NCBI GenBank assembly: GCA_026392035.1
Contig: JAPLCX010000023.1
Span: 1 to 40,982, forward strand
Direction: 5' to 3'
DNA: 40,982 nt
From: Candidatus Auribacterota bacterium
Lineage (GTDB): Bacteria > Auribacterota > Tritonobacteria > UBA1439
The notes beneath the pieces are model-generated. The model was not told where the DNA came from. It ran no database searches and worked only from the letters and a program-made list of their open reading frames with translations. Positions 16,427 through 25,139 of the stretch are shown here, one piece after another (the first letter of the stretch is position 1; every line of letters starts with the position of its first letter). A program made the position numbers and the translations under genes.

Positions 16427-18543
16427 GGAGAATTTTCGACCTCTCTTTTTTCACCGCGCTGGCGCTCATGGCATGGCTTCGTCTCCCGCAGGGTTCCTGC
16501 CACGCATCCGAAAGCCCCACGCCCCCTGCCGCTCCGCGCTCTCCGTCCTCCGACATTGAGCAGCACGTCTGCCGCGCGATCTCGTTCGCCTATCTCAATA
16601 AATCGGAAGACCTCGAGAAAGAGTACCTCTTTTTCAAGGGCATGGACAACTTCATGAACGAACAGGGGCACGCGGCCACCGGCCTGAGCGACAACCTTCT
16701 TGATCTGATGCTGAGCGGCATCAGGGACCGGGATGAGTTCATGGAGGCCCAACGCACGATCCTCAGTGAGGCCCCTGATGAGGAACTGCGGCGCCGGGTA
16801 AATTTCAGGCTCACCGACGAGGTCAGCAGCGCCAATTCGCTCCTCGCCACGGATCGCTACAACCGCTTCGCGTTCATATTCAATACGTTCGTGAGGCCGC
16901 TGAGTCTTCTCGCGGTCGGCTATTTCCCCGCGCTGATTGATTCGGGTGTCGCAACGCTGCTCAACTTCAGCAAACTCACGGAGCTCAGCGTTGAAGAGAA
17001 GAAGGCGCTCGTCCTCTACAAGCAGTTCCTGGATCAGTACCCCCATAGCGACAAGGCAGAACTCCTCCGCCACCGCGCCACGGCGCTCGATCAGAAGCGC
17101 ATCAAGAGCTGCTACGAGCGTGAGCTCGCGCTCGCCGAGGAGCAGATATCCAAAGGCAACTTCTGGCAGGCGCAGCAATATTTCAAGAACGCCCTCGCAT
17201 ATTGCCCAGGGGCCGGCAAGGCATCCGAGGGGCTCACGCGGGCGCGGGAGTTAGAGTCACAGAGGAACAGGCTCAAGGGAAAAACACTCGAACCCGCAGA
17301 CAAAACCAGGGAGCTCACCCCCGATGAGGCAGAAGCTGATTACCTGAATATCCTCTACGGCGCCGTGGCGGGCGATCCCGACGCAATGATCCGTGAAGCG
17401 GATACGCTGATCAACCGTCACCCGAAGAGCCCGTATGTCCCCCACGCGCTCTACGCCGTCGCGGTCGCCCGTGATATGGATGGGGATCGCGAGGCGGCCA
17501 TGGAAATCATGCGGAGGATCGCCGGGAAGTACCCCGCCTCTCATATCGGGCGGCACGCGCGCGCGTACCTCGCCGACCCCGAGTACAACCTCCACCTCGC
17601 GTTCCAGCGTTCGAAAATGCAGCACGGTAAGCAGACCACAAAGTACATCGCGATGGGACCCGATTTTGCCAAATCGAACGTTATCCTTGGCACCTCGCGT
17701 GTCATCACCCAGGGGCTCGAAGCATTCCAGAGCCTGGGGACATTCAACGTGATCGCGCTGGTCCTCCGCGGCGTGAACTCGTTCACAAAAAATCCCGTCT
17801 CCGAACAGGAGATTATTGACTCCGGCCTCAACTACCTGCGCCGCTATCCTGATTCACCTGCTGCACCGGAAGTACACCTCAGGCTCGCCGGGGCCTATGC
17901 CAAGAGGCAGAATCTTTCGAAGGCGGTCTATCACTACGCGGCGAGCGGAAGGGTTTCCCACAGGACGCTTGAGAAGCTCCGCGAGAAGGCGGCCCAGCAG
18001 TACCTCGATTTTGCCAACGCGACGGAGAACCCACAGGAAAAACTCCGGTGCTACGAAACCATCCTTGACGACTATCCCCGCAGCAAGGCAGCGGCAAAGG
18101 CACTTGAGGCGCTCTCCGCGCTCGAAAAGGTGAAGGAGCCCCTCTTCACGCTCGACAAGGCGACCCTCGTCGAGTACCCGATCGTGTTCAAGCTCACGGC
18201 GCTGCATATCGGTCCGCATCTGCTCGATGGGAATCTTGAGAATGGTGAACTGGATTCAAAAGGCCTGTACTCTCCCCGGCGCGGGAAAATCACCCTCGTG
18301 TTCAAAGAGCAAAAGGGCGTGCGAGAAGAGACGATCGATATCGACTACCCAACGTACAAAGGGCTCATGGCGTTCGCGGAAGAGATCAGCTACAGGAAGG
18401 GTCTGAGCGAAAAGACGGGCAAGCAGGTCGCGAGCAAGTTCCCCGTCGAGTTCAGGGGAACGGTCGGCGACGACGGCGTGTTCGTGTATCCCCGCCTCAA
18501 AATCAAGGAGTATCAGGAGAAGGATCTGTATCTGTATAAATGA
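16423..18543 (+). CDS. exported TPR-repeat protein
   Basis: A 706-residue protein with an N-terminal signal peptide (MRRIFDLSFFTALALMAWLRL, then a likely AXA-type cleavage near CHASE). Several tetratricopeptide-like repeats are visible, for example KQFLDQYPHSDKAELLRHRA, ADTLINRHPKSPYVPHALYA, LNYLRRYPDSPAAPEVHLRL and YETILDDYPRSKAAAKALEA. These resemble the outer-membrane-assembly/cell-division TPR class (BamD, YbgF). The last 130 residues form a separate, beta-rich domain (LYSPRRGKITLVFKEQ). It overlaps the preceding lipoprotein gene by four bases. The partner and substrate are unknown; scaffolding of an envelope complex is the best guess. Confidence 0.75.
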   Translation: MRRIFDLSFFTALALMAWLRLPQGSCHASESPTPPAAPRSPSSDIEQHVCRAISFAYLNKSEDLEKEYLFFKGMDNFMNEQGHAATGLSDNLLDLMLSGIRDRDEFMEAQRTILSEAPDEELRRRVNFRLTDEVSSANSLLATDRYNRFAFIFNTFVRPLSLLAVGYFPALIDSGVATLLNFSKLTELSVEEKKALVLYKQFLDQYPHSDKAELLRHRATALDQKRIKSCYERELALAEEQISKGNFWQAQQYFKNALAYCPGAGKASEGLTRARELESQRNRLKGKTLEPADKTRELTPDEAEADYLNILYGAVAGDPDAMIREADTLINRHPKSPYVPHALYAVAVARDMDGDREAAMEIMRRIAGKYPASHIGRHARAYLADPEYNLHLAFQRSKMQHGKQTTKYIAMGPDFAKSNVILGTSRVITQGLEAFQSLGTFNVIALVLRGVNSFTKNPVSEQEIIDSGLNYLRRYPDSPAAPEVHLRLAGAYAKRQNLSKAVYHYAASGRVSHRTLEKLREKAAQQYLDFANATENPQEKLRCYETILDDYPRSKAAAKALEALSALEKVKEPLFTLDKATLVEYPIVFKLTALHIGPHLLDGNLENGELDSKGLYSPRRGKITLVFKEQKGVREETIDIDYPTYKGLMAFAEEISYRKGLSEKTGKQVASKFPVEFRGTVGDDGVFVYPRLKIKEYQEKDLYLYK

Positions 18544-18734
18544 CAGATTAAACCCCAGACGGAAAATCACCTGCCGGCATGCAAATCTCGATCGAGACGG
18601 TGATGAAAATGAGCTCGATCAGCACAACGATATGATCTACTCAATCCCCTCAACCCCCCACAGAATGAATGCTATTAAAACCGCACCGTTGAGGGGTACA
18701 GCAGCATGAGCCTTCTCCCCGCGCCCCGTCGCCA

Positions 18735-19964
18735 CTAGAGGCTCCTCAAACGATCCAGGGTGTACCGGAAAGGGGCGCCGATAAGTCTGTTCACGCTGGC
18801 CTCGTCCAAATTCAGGATTTTGGCCACGCGGACGATCTCCCAGCTCAGCTTCGTGTGAGAAATCCAGCGATTGTCCGTGCAGATCGCCACCGGCACTCCC
18901 TCATCCAGGAATATGCCCAGGGGATGTTCCTTGATCGAGCGGACAGTGCCCGTGTGGATGTTGCTCGAGGGGCATACCTCCACGAGAATATTCTCCACGC
19001 GGAGGCGCTCCCGCAGTTTTCGCTGCCGTTCGGAAATCTTCTGAACCCGCTTCCGGTCATAGGGCCTGCCGTTCACATCATCTCTCCCGAGCAGCGTTGC
19101 GGCGTTGATGCCGGCAGCAAGGCCATGGCCGATTCTCTTTGCCCCCAGAACGTCGATAACTTCCCCGATGAGCGCTATCCCATCCTCGAGCGACTTATAG
19201 GCTTCTCCCGCGTGGCAGACAATGGGCAACCCTGCATCGCGCGCACGCCCGAAGATCTCCGCATATCTCTCCGGACGGAAGCCAATCTCATTGCCGGCAC
19301 TGTCAACCCCCTTGATGAGGCCGCCCACGGAGGGATCATGTGCTGCTTCGAGAGACTCATCGAGTATCCTTTCTGCAAGAGACGGCTCATGATCTTTAAT
19401 AAGGCAGAGCAGGAGCGCCGCCTCGAGATCCGGATATTTCTCGCGCGCCTCACCTATCCCCCTCGCGAGCGATTTAATATAGTTCTCCGGTGTGATTGCC
19501 CCTCCGAGCATCCAGGGATTAAAACGGATTTCAAGATAGCGCACGCCTTCGCGGTAATTATCCTCGCACACTTCAAAAGCCACTGTGCGTATGCCGTACT
19601 CTGTTGCAATGACTGTCTTGGGCAAGGCGTACGCACGCATGTAGTCGGAAAGGCTTCCATTTTGCACGCGATACTCGAGGTAGTGCTTTACCTCGCTCAT
19701 CACACCATGCACGATATTGCCCGCGATCGAGGGGCCGAATCGTTCAGCGCAGAGGCCCCAGTCGAGATCGGGAGTGGATTGCGCAAGGTGTTTGAGCGTC
19801 TCCGGCCTCATGGAACCGTCCAAATGGCAGTGGAGCTCAGCCTTCGGCGTCTCGATCACGCGCGCGAGGATATCTTCCCAGCGCGTTAATTCCCGCGCGT
19901 CCTCCCCGCTGCACAGCTTTTTCAGGAAAATGCGGTCATTCGCATCTGGTACGTTTGTACTCAA
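18735..19964 (-). CDS. adenosine deaminase family protein
   Basis: A 409-residue metal-dependent amidohydrolase of the adenosine/AMP deaminase fold. Metal and catalytic motifs are His45/His47 (KAELHCHLDG), His251 and Glu254 (CHAGEAY), His280 (RIGHG) and Asp364 (CTDNRWIS). VCPSSNI is also diagnostic. It should hydrolyse adenosine, or a related purine nucleoside or modified base, to the inosine form. It is longer than typical bacterial adenosine deaminases (about 330-350): 30 extra residues at the N terminus and a basic insert of roughly 40 residues (281-325) between RIGHG and the CPSSN strand. It lies 21 bases downstream of the site-2 protease gene and may share its transcript. Confidence 0.85.
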   Translation of the reverse strand: MSTNVPDANDRIFLKKLCSGEDARELTRWEDILARVIETPKAELHCHLDGSMRPETLKHLAQSTPDLDWGLCAERFGPSIAGNIVHGVMSEVKHYLEYRVQNGSLSDYMRAYALPKTVIATEYGIRTVAFEVCEDNYREGVRYLEIRFNPWMLGGAITPENYIKSLARGIGEAREKYPDLEAALLLCLIKDHEPSLAERILDESLEAAHDPSVGGLIKGVDSAGNEIGFRPERYAEIFGRARDAGLPIVCHAGEAYKSLEDGIALIGEVIDVLGAKRIGHGLAAGINAATLLGRDDVNGRPYDRKRVQKISERQRKLRERLRVENILVEVCPSSNIHTGTVRSIKEHPLGIFLDEGVPVAICTDNRWISHTKLSWEIVRVAKILNLDEASVNRLIGAPFRYTLDRLRSL

Positions 19965-19985
19965 AAATGCGCCCTCAGCGATAGG

Positions 19986-21074
19986 TTAGAACCCCCCCTG
20001 GAACGTGATCGGGATAGGGACAACACAGAGAATTAAAATAACCATCGTCAGGAGCGCGATGATTATTCTCCCCCGATTGAGAGGGGTCACATCATTGAGG
20101 GGTGGCGCGTGATATGGCCCGAGGAGTATTACGAGGAATGCCCACAGGAACCACCCCTGCCACAGGAACCACCCCATGATAAGGAGGGCAGCGATAGTCA
20201 TCCGGGCGACGAGCGAGTGCCAGCGACCGAGCACTGCATAGAGCACGTGTCCGCCGTCAAGCTGACCCACGGGCATGAGGTTGAACGCGGTGATCAGGAG
20301 CCCCACCCAGCCGGCGAAGGCGACGGGATGGAGCATCACCGTTTTACCCTCGGGCAGATGGCCCTTGGTGAAATACGTCATAAGCATGGTCATCAGAGAG
20401 TCCCCGAACTCGGTCACACCCCTCTTCACCACGGGCGAGAGGTCAACGACTTCGGAAAGAGACAACCCCACACCGAGCGCGACGAGGGCGACAATGAAAC
20501 CGCAGATGGGGCCGGCAGCGCCAATATCGAGCAGGCCTTTCCTATCAGGAACGGGCGACTTGGTCTTGATGACGGCGCCGAATGTGCCGATGATGGTCGG
20601 GCCGGGGATAAAATAGGGGAGCGTCGCCTTGACACCATGGAAGGAGGACATGAGGTAGTGGCCAAACTCATGCACCGCCAGGATGGCGAGGATGCTGACG
20701 GAAAAGGGGAGACCTGCGCTGAACCGTTCTGGCTGAGCGATGAGGTCAACCCCCGCCAACCCGGCACCGACGACCAACGTGGAGATCACCGTGAGCACAA
20801 AGAGCAGCAGGTTGATCAGCGGATTCGATGGCGAGGGATACGTCTCTGGCACGACCCGCACCTCATAACTGCTGCCGCGGCGAGCGATCATCGGGACAAA
20901 CCCCATGCGCCCCAGCCTCTCTCTCATCCATCCGAATGCCTCTTCCGCAGACGGAATGAAGTCACCCCGGAAAACGAGCGCATCCCTTTTTATCAGCGCT
21001 TCGTCTATCGTCATGATATCTTCAAGCACAACCCGCAATTGAACCGCGATGAGCTTTATGTCATGCGCATCCAT
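19986..21074 (-). CDS. site-2 protease family membrane metalloprotease (EGY/S2P-like, M50)
   Basis: A 362-residue polytopic intramembrane protease. After an 80-residue soluble N-terminal domain, hydrophobic segments begin near residue 86. The zinc motif HEFGH (135-139) sits at the start of a helix and the second motif NLMPVGQLDGGH (265-276) supplies the Asp ligand at 273. The GLPFSVSILAILAVHEFGHY context and the N-terminal domain resemble plant/cyanobacterial EGY proteases more than RseP, as there is no PDZ insertion. The substrate is not evident; no anti-sigma factor lies nearby. Confidence 0.88.
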   Translation of the reverse strand: MDAHDIKLIAVQLRVVLEDIMTIDEALIKRDALVFRGDFIPSAEEAFGWMRERLGRMGFVPMIARRGSSYEVRVVPETYPSPSNPLINLLLFVLTVISTLVVGAGLAGVDLIAQPERFSAGLPFSVSILAILAVHEFGHYLMSSFHGVKATLPYFIPGPTIIGTFGAVIKTKSPVPDRKGLLDIGAAGPICGFIVALVALGVGLSLSEVVDLSPVVKRGVTEFGDSLMTMLMTYFTKGHLPEGKTVMLHPVAFAGWVGLLITAFNLMPVGQLDGGHVLYAVLGRWHSLVARMTIAALLIMGWFLWQGWFLWAFLVILLGPYHAPPLNDVTPLNRGRIIIALLTMVILILCVVPIPITFQGGF

Positions 21075-21129
21075 GTGTGAGTTTTAGATTCCGGTTATGT
21101 GGTTGTGTGGACTGGGCTGCTCTTGCTGT

Positions 21130-21819
21130 TCAGAATTTTGGGATGCGAGGCTTGTTATCCCTTCTGTCCTGCCCCTTGGCACCTGATATCGGTGATTGCT
21201 GATCTTTGATTTCGGCCTGGTAGAGATACTTCTCGAGGGCCATGAGCGCTTTCTCCATTGCCCGTGCCCTGTGGCTGATTCTATTCTTGATCCTCGGGGG
21301 AAGCTCCGCAAAGGTCTTATTGTACTCAATCGGTTGGAACAGGGGATCGTAGCCAAATCCGCTGCTCCCCCGTTCCCTGAGCACAACGATTCCCGGACAG
21401 CTCCCCTCGACGACGTCAATCAGTCTCTCGGGATTGGCGATTGCGATATAACAGACAAAGCGCGCCTGGCGCCGGCGTTCAGGAATGTCACGGAGGAGGG
21501 CGAGGAGCTTCTCATTATTCTCTTTGTCCGTGGCGCCCTCTCCGGAGAAACGCGCCGAAAGAATTCCCGGACGGCCCGCGAGGGCGTCCACCTCCAGACC
21601 CGAATCATCCCCGATCGCGAGCTTCCCTGTCGCTCGGGCAACGGACAACGCCTTTTTGGCTGCATTTTCGCTGAAGCTCCGGCCATCTTCAGCGACCTCG
21701 GCATTGCCAGGAAAATCGACGAGCGAGAGAATGTTGAGCTCAAGATTGGACCTCTGGAGCATTCCCTTGAGTTCCCGCACCTTGTTCTTGTTTCGCGTCG
21801 CGATCACGAGGTCTGTCAC
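21130..21819 (-). CDS. rdgB: dITP/XTP pyrophosphatase (RdgB/HAM1)
   Basis: Cleans the nucleotide pool by hydrolysing dITP, ITP and XTP to monophosphates. The sequence opens with [13 protein letters not shown] (substrate-binding SxNxxK-type motif), then [21 protein letters not shown] (Asp71/Asp72 catalytic) and ILSARFSGE, with the late [10 protein letters not shown] and SHRARAMEK motifs. It starts with GTG at 21819, overlapping the TGA of rph by four bases. At 229 residues it is about 30 longer than E. coli RdgB. The extra C-terminal tail after YLYQAE ([14 protein letters not shown] and on) is low in complexity and looks like translated intergenic repeat. Confidence 0.93.
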   Translation of the reverse strand: MTDLVIATRNKNKVRELKGMLQRSNLELNILSLVDFPGNAEVAEDGRSFSENAAKKALSVARATGKLAIGDDSGLEVDALAGRPGILSARFSGEGATDKENNEKLLALLRDIPERRRQARFVCYIAIANPERLIDVVEGSCPGIVVLRERGSSGFGYDPLFQPIEYNKTFAELPPRIKNRISHRARAMEKALMALEKYLYQAEIKDQQSPISGAKGQDRRDNKPRIPKF

Positions 21820-22547
21820 AATCTGCCTTCCAGGATCTTCATTTGCGTTGCAATAAGGGCATCGATGCCCTTTCGCGCCATTGCAACCATTGACACCATC
21901 TCTTCGGCGGTGAACGGCGCAGATTCAGCAGTCCCCTGAATCTCGATAAACCGTCCGCTCTCCGTCATCACCAGGTTCATATCCACCTCTGCGCGGCAAT
22001 CCTCTTCGTAGTTCAGATCGAGCAACAGCGCCCCCCCAACCTTTCCCACGCTCACGGCGGCAATCGCCTCCCGGACGGGGTTCCCCGCTATCTTCCCCTC
22101 GTCCCTGAGCTTCCTGAGGGCGAGCTCCAACGCCACAAAACCGCCCGTGATCGCCGCTGTCCTTGTTCCGCCATCAGCCTGCAATACATCGCAGTCGATC
22201 CAGATGGTACGCTCGCCGAGCTGATTCAAATCCACAACAGCCCGGAGCGCCCGCCCGATCACGCGCTGAATCTCATGCGTCCTCCCCGCGATCTTCCCTC
22301 TCGTCGCCTCCCGCGCGGTCCTCTTTGGAGATGAAAACGGCATCATGGAATACTCGCACGTGATCCACCCCCCGGGGCGTTTTTGCTCTCTCATCCAACG
22401 TGGGGCGGCCTCCTCCATAGATGCCGCGCAGATAACCTTGGTATCGCCGAACTCGACCAACACCGAGCCGAGGGGGTATTTCACGAAATCTCTTGTGATT
22501 CTCACGGGGCGCAACTCATCATTCGCCCGCCTGTCTTTTCTTTGCAT
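21816..22547 (-). CDS. rph: ribonuclease PH
   Basis: A 243-residue phosphorolytic 3'-to-5' exoribonuclease that trims tRNA and other RNA ends. ATG 22547 is chosen because GAGGGA lies six bases upstream and the protein begins with the family start [19 protein letters not shown]. Conserved elements include [45 protein letters not shown] and [19 protein letters not shown]. It overlaps rdgB by GTGA, a common rph-rdgB operon. A tRNA-Arg gene lies on the same strand 55 bases upstream. Confidence 0.96.
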   Translation of the reverse strand: MQRKDRRANDELRPVRITRDFVKYPLGSVLVEFGDTKVICAASMEEAAPRWMREQKRPGGWITCEYSMMPFSSPKRTAREATRGKIAGRTHEIQRVIGRALRAVVDLNQLGERTIWIDCDVLQADGGTRTAAITGGFVALELALRKLRDEGKIAGNPVREAIAAVSVGKVGGALLLDLNYEEDCRAEVDMNLVMTESGRFIEIQGTAESAPFTAEEMVSMVAMARKGIDALIATQMKILEGRL

Positions 22548-22602
22548 TATCTTCCCTCTATTTCTAGAAACCAGCAACCAGTAACTGTAGTTGCCGCAGT
22601 AA

Positions 22603-22679
<77 letters not shown>

Positions 22680-22691
22680 CTTGACTACCGC

Positions 22692-22751
22692 GACTCGTGG
22701 TCGGTCACTCGTGACCCGTCACAAAAATCCATTGCTTCCGAACCACGAGTC
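22692..22751. repeat. 10-bp perfect inverted repeat (gactcgtggt/accacgagtc)
   Basis: Arms at 22692-22701 and 22742-22751, with further degenerate 'cactcgtgaccc' and 'cacgaac' words inside and after. It lies between the tRNA and the 42-residue ORF and is possibly another dispersed intergenic repeat. Confidence 0.65.
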
Positions 22752-22772
22752 ACAAGCCCCAAATCACGAACA

Positions 22773-22901
22773 TCACTCTTTCTTCAAGAAATTAGCCAGC
22801 GCAATACTGTCGAGCGAAATCAGGAAGCAGAGCAGCAGCAAATCCTGTGGAGTATCAATCTTGCCGATCAACCTCGCCAGGATGAAAAGAATCGTTCCCA
22901 T
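22773..22901 (-). CDS. 42-residue hydrophobic membrane peptide
   Basis: A very short gene with an excellent ribosome site: GAGAGGAGG ends about six bases before ATG 22901. The product is 42 residues: MGTILFILARLIGKI, a short polar stretch (DTPQD), then LLLLCFLISL and a tail ending LKKE. It therefore has one amphipathic N-terminal segment and one membrane helix. Nothing in it matches a family I know. It is followed by an inverted repeat and then the tRNA-Arg/rph/rdgB genes on the same strand. Small single-helix proteins like this may modulate membrane enzymes or act as hydrophobic toxins; which, if either, cannot be said. Confidence 0.55.
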   Translation of the reverse strand: MGTILFILARLIGKIDTPQDLLLLCFLISLDSIALANFLKKE

Positions 22902-23003
22902 ACACGCCTCCTCTCATTGGTTAATGGGCCTGTTTACTCAGGCTCGGAATGCTGTTTTCACACCCTTCTATAAGTTTAATATAATGAGAGGTTTCTGACA
23001 ACC

Positions 23004-23032
23004 GTTCACTTCCCCACTGTTCACTTCCCCAC
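23004..23032. repeat. direct repeat of gttcacttccccac
   Basis: The 14-mer occurs at 23004-23017 and again at 23019-23032 with one base between. Confidence 0.85.
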
Positions 23033-23090
23033 GGCTTTCCCTGCTTTTAGAAAAGAAATGAATTTCCACCACGGAGAATTCCATAAGTTT

Positions 23091-23150
23091 AACCGTGGAT
23101 TATGCGGATTAATTTTAACCACGGATAAACACAGATAGATACAGATTATT
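23091..23150. repeat. 'aaccacggataaacacagat' interspersed repeat
   Basis: The words accgtggattatgcggatta and accacggataaacacagat lie in partly inverted orientation. The block belongs to the dispersed family also seen at 3249, 8196, 15241 and 26753. Confidence 0.75.
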
Positions 23151-23198
23151 ACCCCTTTTAGAAACTAGTGTCTTGTCACGGAAATTCCCAGCATATGT

Positions 23199-23282
23199 CT
23201 GTCATCGCGAGCGAAAGCGAAGCGATCTCAACATATTGGCAATCATGAGATTGCTTCGTCGCTACGCTCCTCGCAATGACAG
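23199..23282. repeat. GTCATTGCGAGG-type hairpin repeat
   Basis: The left arm starts ctgtcatcgcgagcg and runs to cgatctca (23230). The right arm, from gagattgcttcgtcgc to gcaatgacag, is its inverted degenerate copy. Together they form a stem of about 32 bp around acatattggcaatcat. Elements of this sequence type are scattered in the intergenic DNA of many unrelated bacteria. Confidence 0.85.
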
Positions 23283-23407
23283 GACTTTTGAATGCTACTT
23301 CCGAGACACCACACTAGAAACGAGAGACTGTTGTTGCTGTTTTAAAGTCCTCCGTGCCTCCGTGTCAGATTACACAATAAAACATATAACGATTCGCCGC
23401 GGCAAGA

Positions 23408-24502
23408 CTACACGAGACTCCTGAGCACCTCGATTCCGCGATCGAGCGTACGATCCGAGGCGGCGAAGGAAATTCTGAAATGAGTATCCCGCTCCGAAAA
23501 GACGGAACCGGGTACGATGATGAGTTTCTTCTCGATTGCTCTCTGCGCGAATGCGCTGCCGCTGCCCCCGGGCGCTTCGGGGAAGAGATAGAACGCACCG
23601 CGGGGACGCACGAAACGGTACGTCCCCCTCAATCCCTCGCACACCATGTCCCTTTTTCTCCTGTATTCCATGAGACGGGCGCCCATATCCACCCCGAGGG
23701 CGCCGAGGACACCGTGCTGCAAAACCGAGGGAGCGCAGATGAACGAGTACTGCTGGAGTTTGATCATCTCCCCGATTACCTCGCGGGGTCCCGCTGCATA
23801 GCCGATACGCCAGCCCGGCACGCCAAAGGTCTTCGAGTAACCGCCGAGAACGAGGGCGGACTCAGAATATCTCCCCATGCATTCGTGAGCAACATCATAC
23901 GCAAAGAAATCGTAGACCTCGTCAGAAAGAACTACTACCCCCCATTTCGCGGCCAGGGCGGCGATGCTCCTGAGCTGCGCCCCATCGATGAGTGCGCCCG
24001 TGGGGTTGCAGGGATTGTTGATGATGACGAGCCTTGCACCTTCCCGCATGGCATGTTCCAGCCTTTCGGCGGTGATGTCGAAATCGGGGTACGTGTCCAG
24101 GAAAACCGGTACTGCCCCGACGAGCGCGCACAGGTGCTTGTAAATCACGAAATAGGGATCTGGTATAATAACCCTATCCCCTGGGTTGACGAGGACGAGG
24201 AAGGCGAGCATGATGCCGCCAGCCACGCCGGAAGTAATCATGACCTCTTCCGGCTCAAAGCCTTTGCGTTCTCTGAGATAGTGCCTCACCTCGGCCCTGA
24301 GCTCCTCCAGTCCCTGCGTGAGGGTATAACGATTATAGCCACTGTGGAGTGCCGTGAGTGTAGAACGTATGACCTCTTGCGGCGGCGCATAATCAGGCTG
24401 GCCGATGCTCAGGTTGATAGGGTCATCAATCTGCTGGGCGAGATCGAATGCCTTCCTGATCCCCGAGGAATCTATCTCCCTCATGCGATCCGCAATACGC
24501 AT
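23408..24502 (-). CDS. PLP-dependent class I/II aminotransferase
   Basis: A 364-residue fold-type I aminotransferase, close in pattern to aspartate/aromatic aminotransferases of the AspC/PatA kind. ATG 24502 is chosen because AGGAAGGA lies just upstream and the protein then starts MRIADRMREIDSSGIRKAF. Landmarks are NLSIGQPDY, YTLTQGLEELR, SGVAGGI (phosphate binding), NNPCNPTG, LSDEVYDFF and the Schiff-base lysine in GGYSKTFGVPGWRIGY, plus the C-terminal Arg region FRISFA. The amino donor and acceptor cannot be fixed. It lies 123 bases downstream of a cupin gene. Confidence 0.9.
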   Translation of the reverse strand: MRIADRMREIDSSGIRKAFDLAQQIDDPINLSIGQPDYAPPQEVIRSTLTALHSGYNRYTLTQGLEELRAEVRHYLRERKGFEPEEVMITSGVAGGIMLAFLVLVNPGDRVIIPDPYFVIYKHLCALVGAVPVFLDTYPDFDITAERLEHAMREGARLVIINNPCNPTGALIDGAQLRSIAALAAKWGVVVLSDEVYDFFAYDVAHECMGRYSESALVLGGYSKTFGVPGWRIGYAAGPREVIGEMIKLQQYSFICAPSVLQHGVLGALGVDMGARLMEYRRKRDMVCEGLRGTYRFVRPRGAFYLFPEAPGGSGSAFAQRAIEKKLIIVPGSVFSERDTHFRISFAASDRTLDRGIEVLRSLV

Positions 24503-24547
24503 ATGATCCTTCCTGCAAACCTTCTTAACCAGCAATCGAAGCAGTAA

Positions 24548-24625
24548 TAGCGAACCGGCGAGCTGGAGAGTCGGCGAATTATCGTCGTCGCCGATTCCCC
24601 GTTTCGCCCATTCGCCATCTCGCAC
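24548..24625. repeat. 'cggcgagtcggcga' repeat, copy A (3' side of cupin gene)
   Basis: A degenerate inverted arrangement of cggcga(g/a) words with gattccccgtttcgcccattcgcc on the other arm. A related copy lies at 25057-25138, so the cupin gene is bracketed by the two. Confidence 0.65.
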
Positions 24626-25030
24626 TCACGCGTGCCCGATCTCCGAGATGAGGGGCACTCGTTCCTTCCTATCGCTTTTTCCCGCCCGGTCGACGAAACA
24701 CACGATAAATGTGTCACTCATCCCCGTATTGACAAATGCGTGGGCGATACCGGGCGCAATCTTCACCCGCGCGCACTCACTCTCCTGGAATTGGATCTGT
24801 TCCTGCCGACCCATCCGATCCTGGACCACCAGTTTTATATGACCGGAAAAACAAACATACTCTGTTGCGGCGAGGTGGCGGTGGTTCCCGCGCACCGCGC
24901 CCGGTTTCATAGTGGCCACGTGAACGTTCAATACCTTACCCACCCTGAGCATCCGGGAAGTGAGCGGCTCAAACACTACCCCGCGGGGGTCCCGGTGTCC
25001 CGTGAGGCGTTCTATCTTGACCCCTCTCAT
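24626..25030 (-). CDS. small cupin-domain protein
   Basis: A single-domain cupin of 134 residues from ATG 25030, which has GGAGGG about ten bases upstream; a GTG at 25039 is the alternative. The metal-binding cupin motif 1 is RGNHRHLAATEYVCFSG and motif 2 lies around IAPGIAHAFVNTG. It resembles the small sugar-nucleotide-isomerase or WbuC/FdtA-like cupins and could bind a metal and a small sugar or polar ligand, but no partner pathway is visible. It is bracketed by two related repeats and has no clear operon partner besides the downstream aminotransferase. Confidence 0.75.
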   Translation of the reverse strand: MRGVKIERLTGHRDPRGVVFEPLTSRMLRVGKVLNVHVATMKPGAVRGNHRHLAATEYVCFSGHIKLVVQDRMGRQEQIQFQESECARVKIAPGIAHAFVNTGMSDTFIVCFVDRAGKSDRKERVPLISEIGHA

Positions 25031-25056
25031 TACAGTCACTCCCTCCGGTGATGGAT

Positions 25057-25138
25057 CGAAACGGCGAGCCGGAGATTCGGCGAGTCGGCGATAATATTAA
25101 TTCGCCGTTTCTCCGTTTCACCGTATCGCCGGTTCAGT
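25057..25138. repeat. 'cggcgagtcggcga' repeat, copy B (5' side of cupin gene)
   Basis: Words aacggcgagccggag, ttcggcgagtcggcgataa and, inverted, ttcgccgtttctccgtttcaccg, around ataatatt. It is similar to copy A at 24548-24625 and abuts the stop codon of htpX at 25140. Confidence 0.65.
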
Positions 25139-25139
25139 A

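Larger units (their letters stand above)
22902..23407. other. 506-bp intergenic region packed with repeats
   Basis: No gene is supported here. It contains a 15-bp-period direct repeat (23004-23032), an interspersed 'cacggataaacacagat' block (23091-23150), a long GTCATTGCGAGG-type hairpin (23199-23282) and a 'tcctccgtgcctccgtg' word pair (23349-23365). Confidence 0.7.

Noticed and set aside
16408-17178. A 256-codon minus-strand frame opposite the TPR gene
   Set aside because: Antisense to a gene with signal peptide and TPR repeats; no ribosome site or domain.
18640-18720. Terminator from cccctcaac/gttgagggg
   Set aside because: The arms are about 35 bases apart and there is no T tract.
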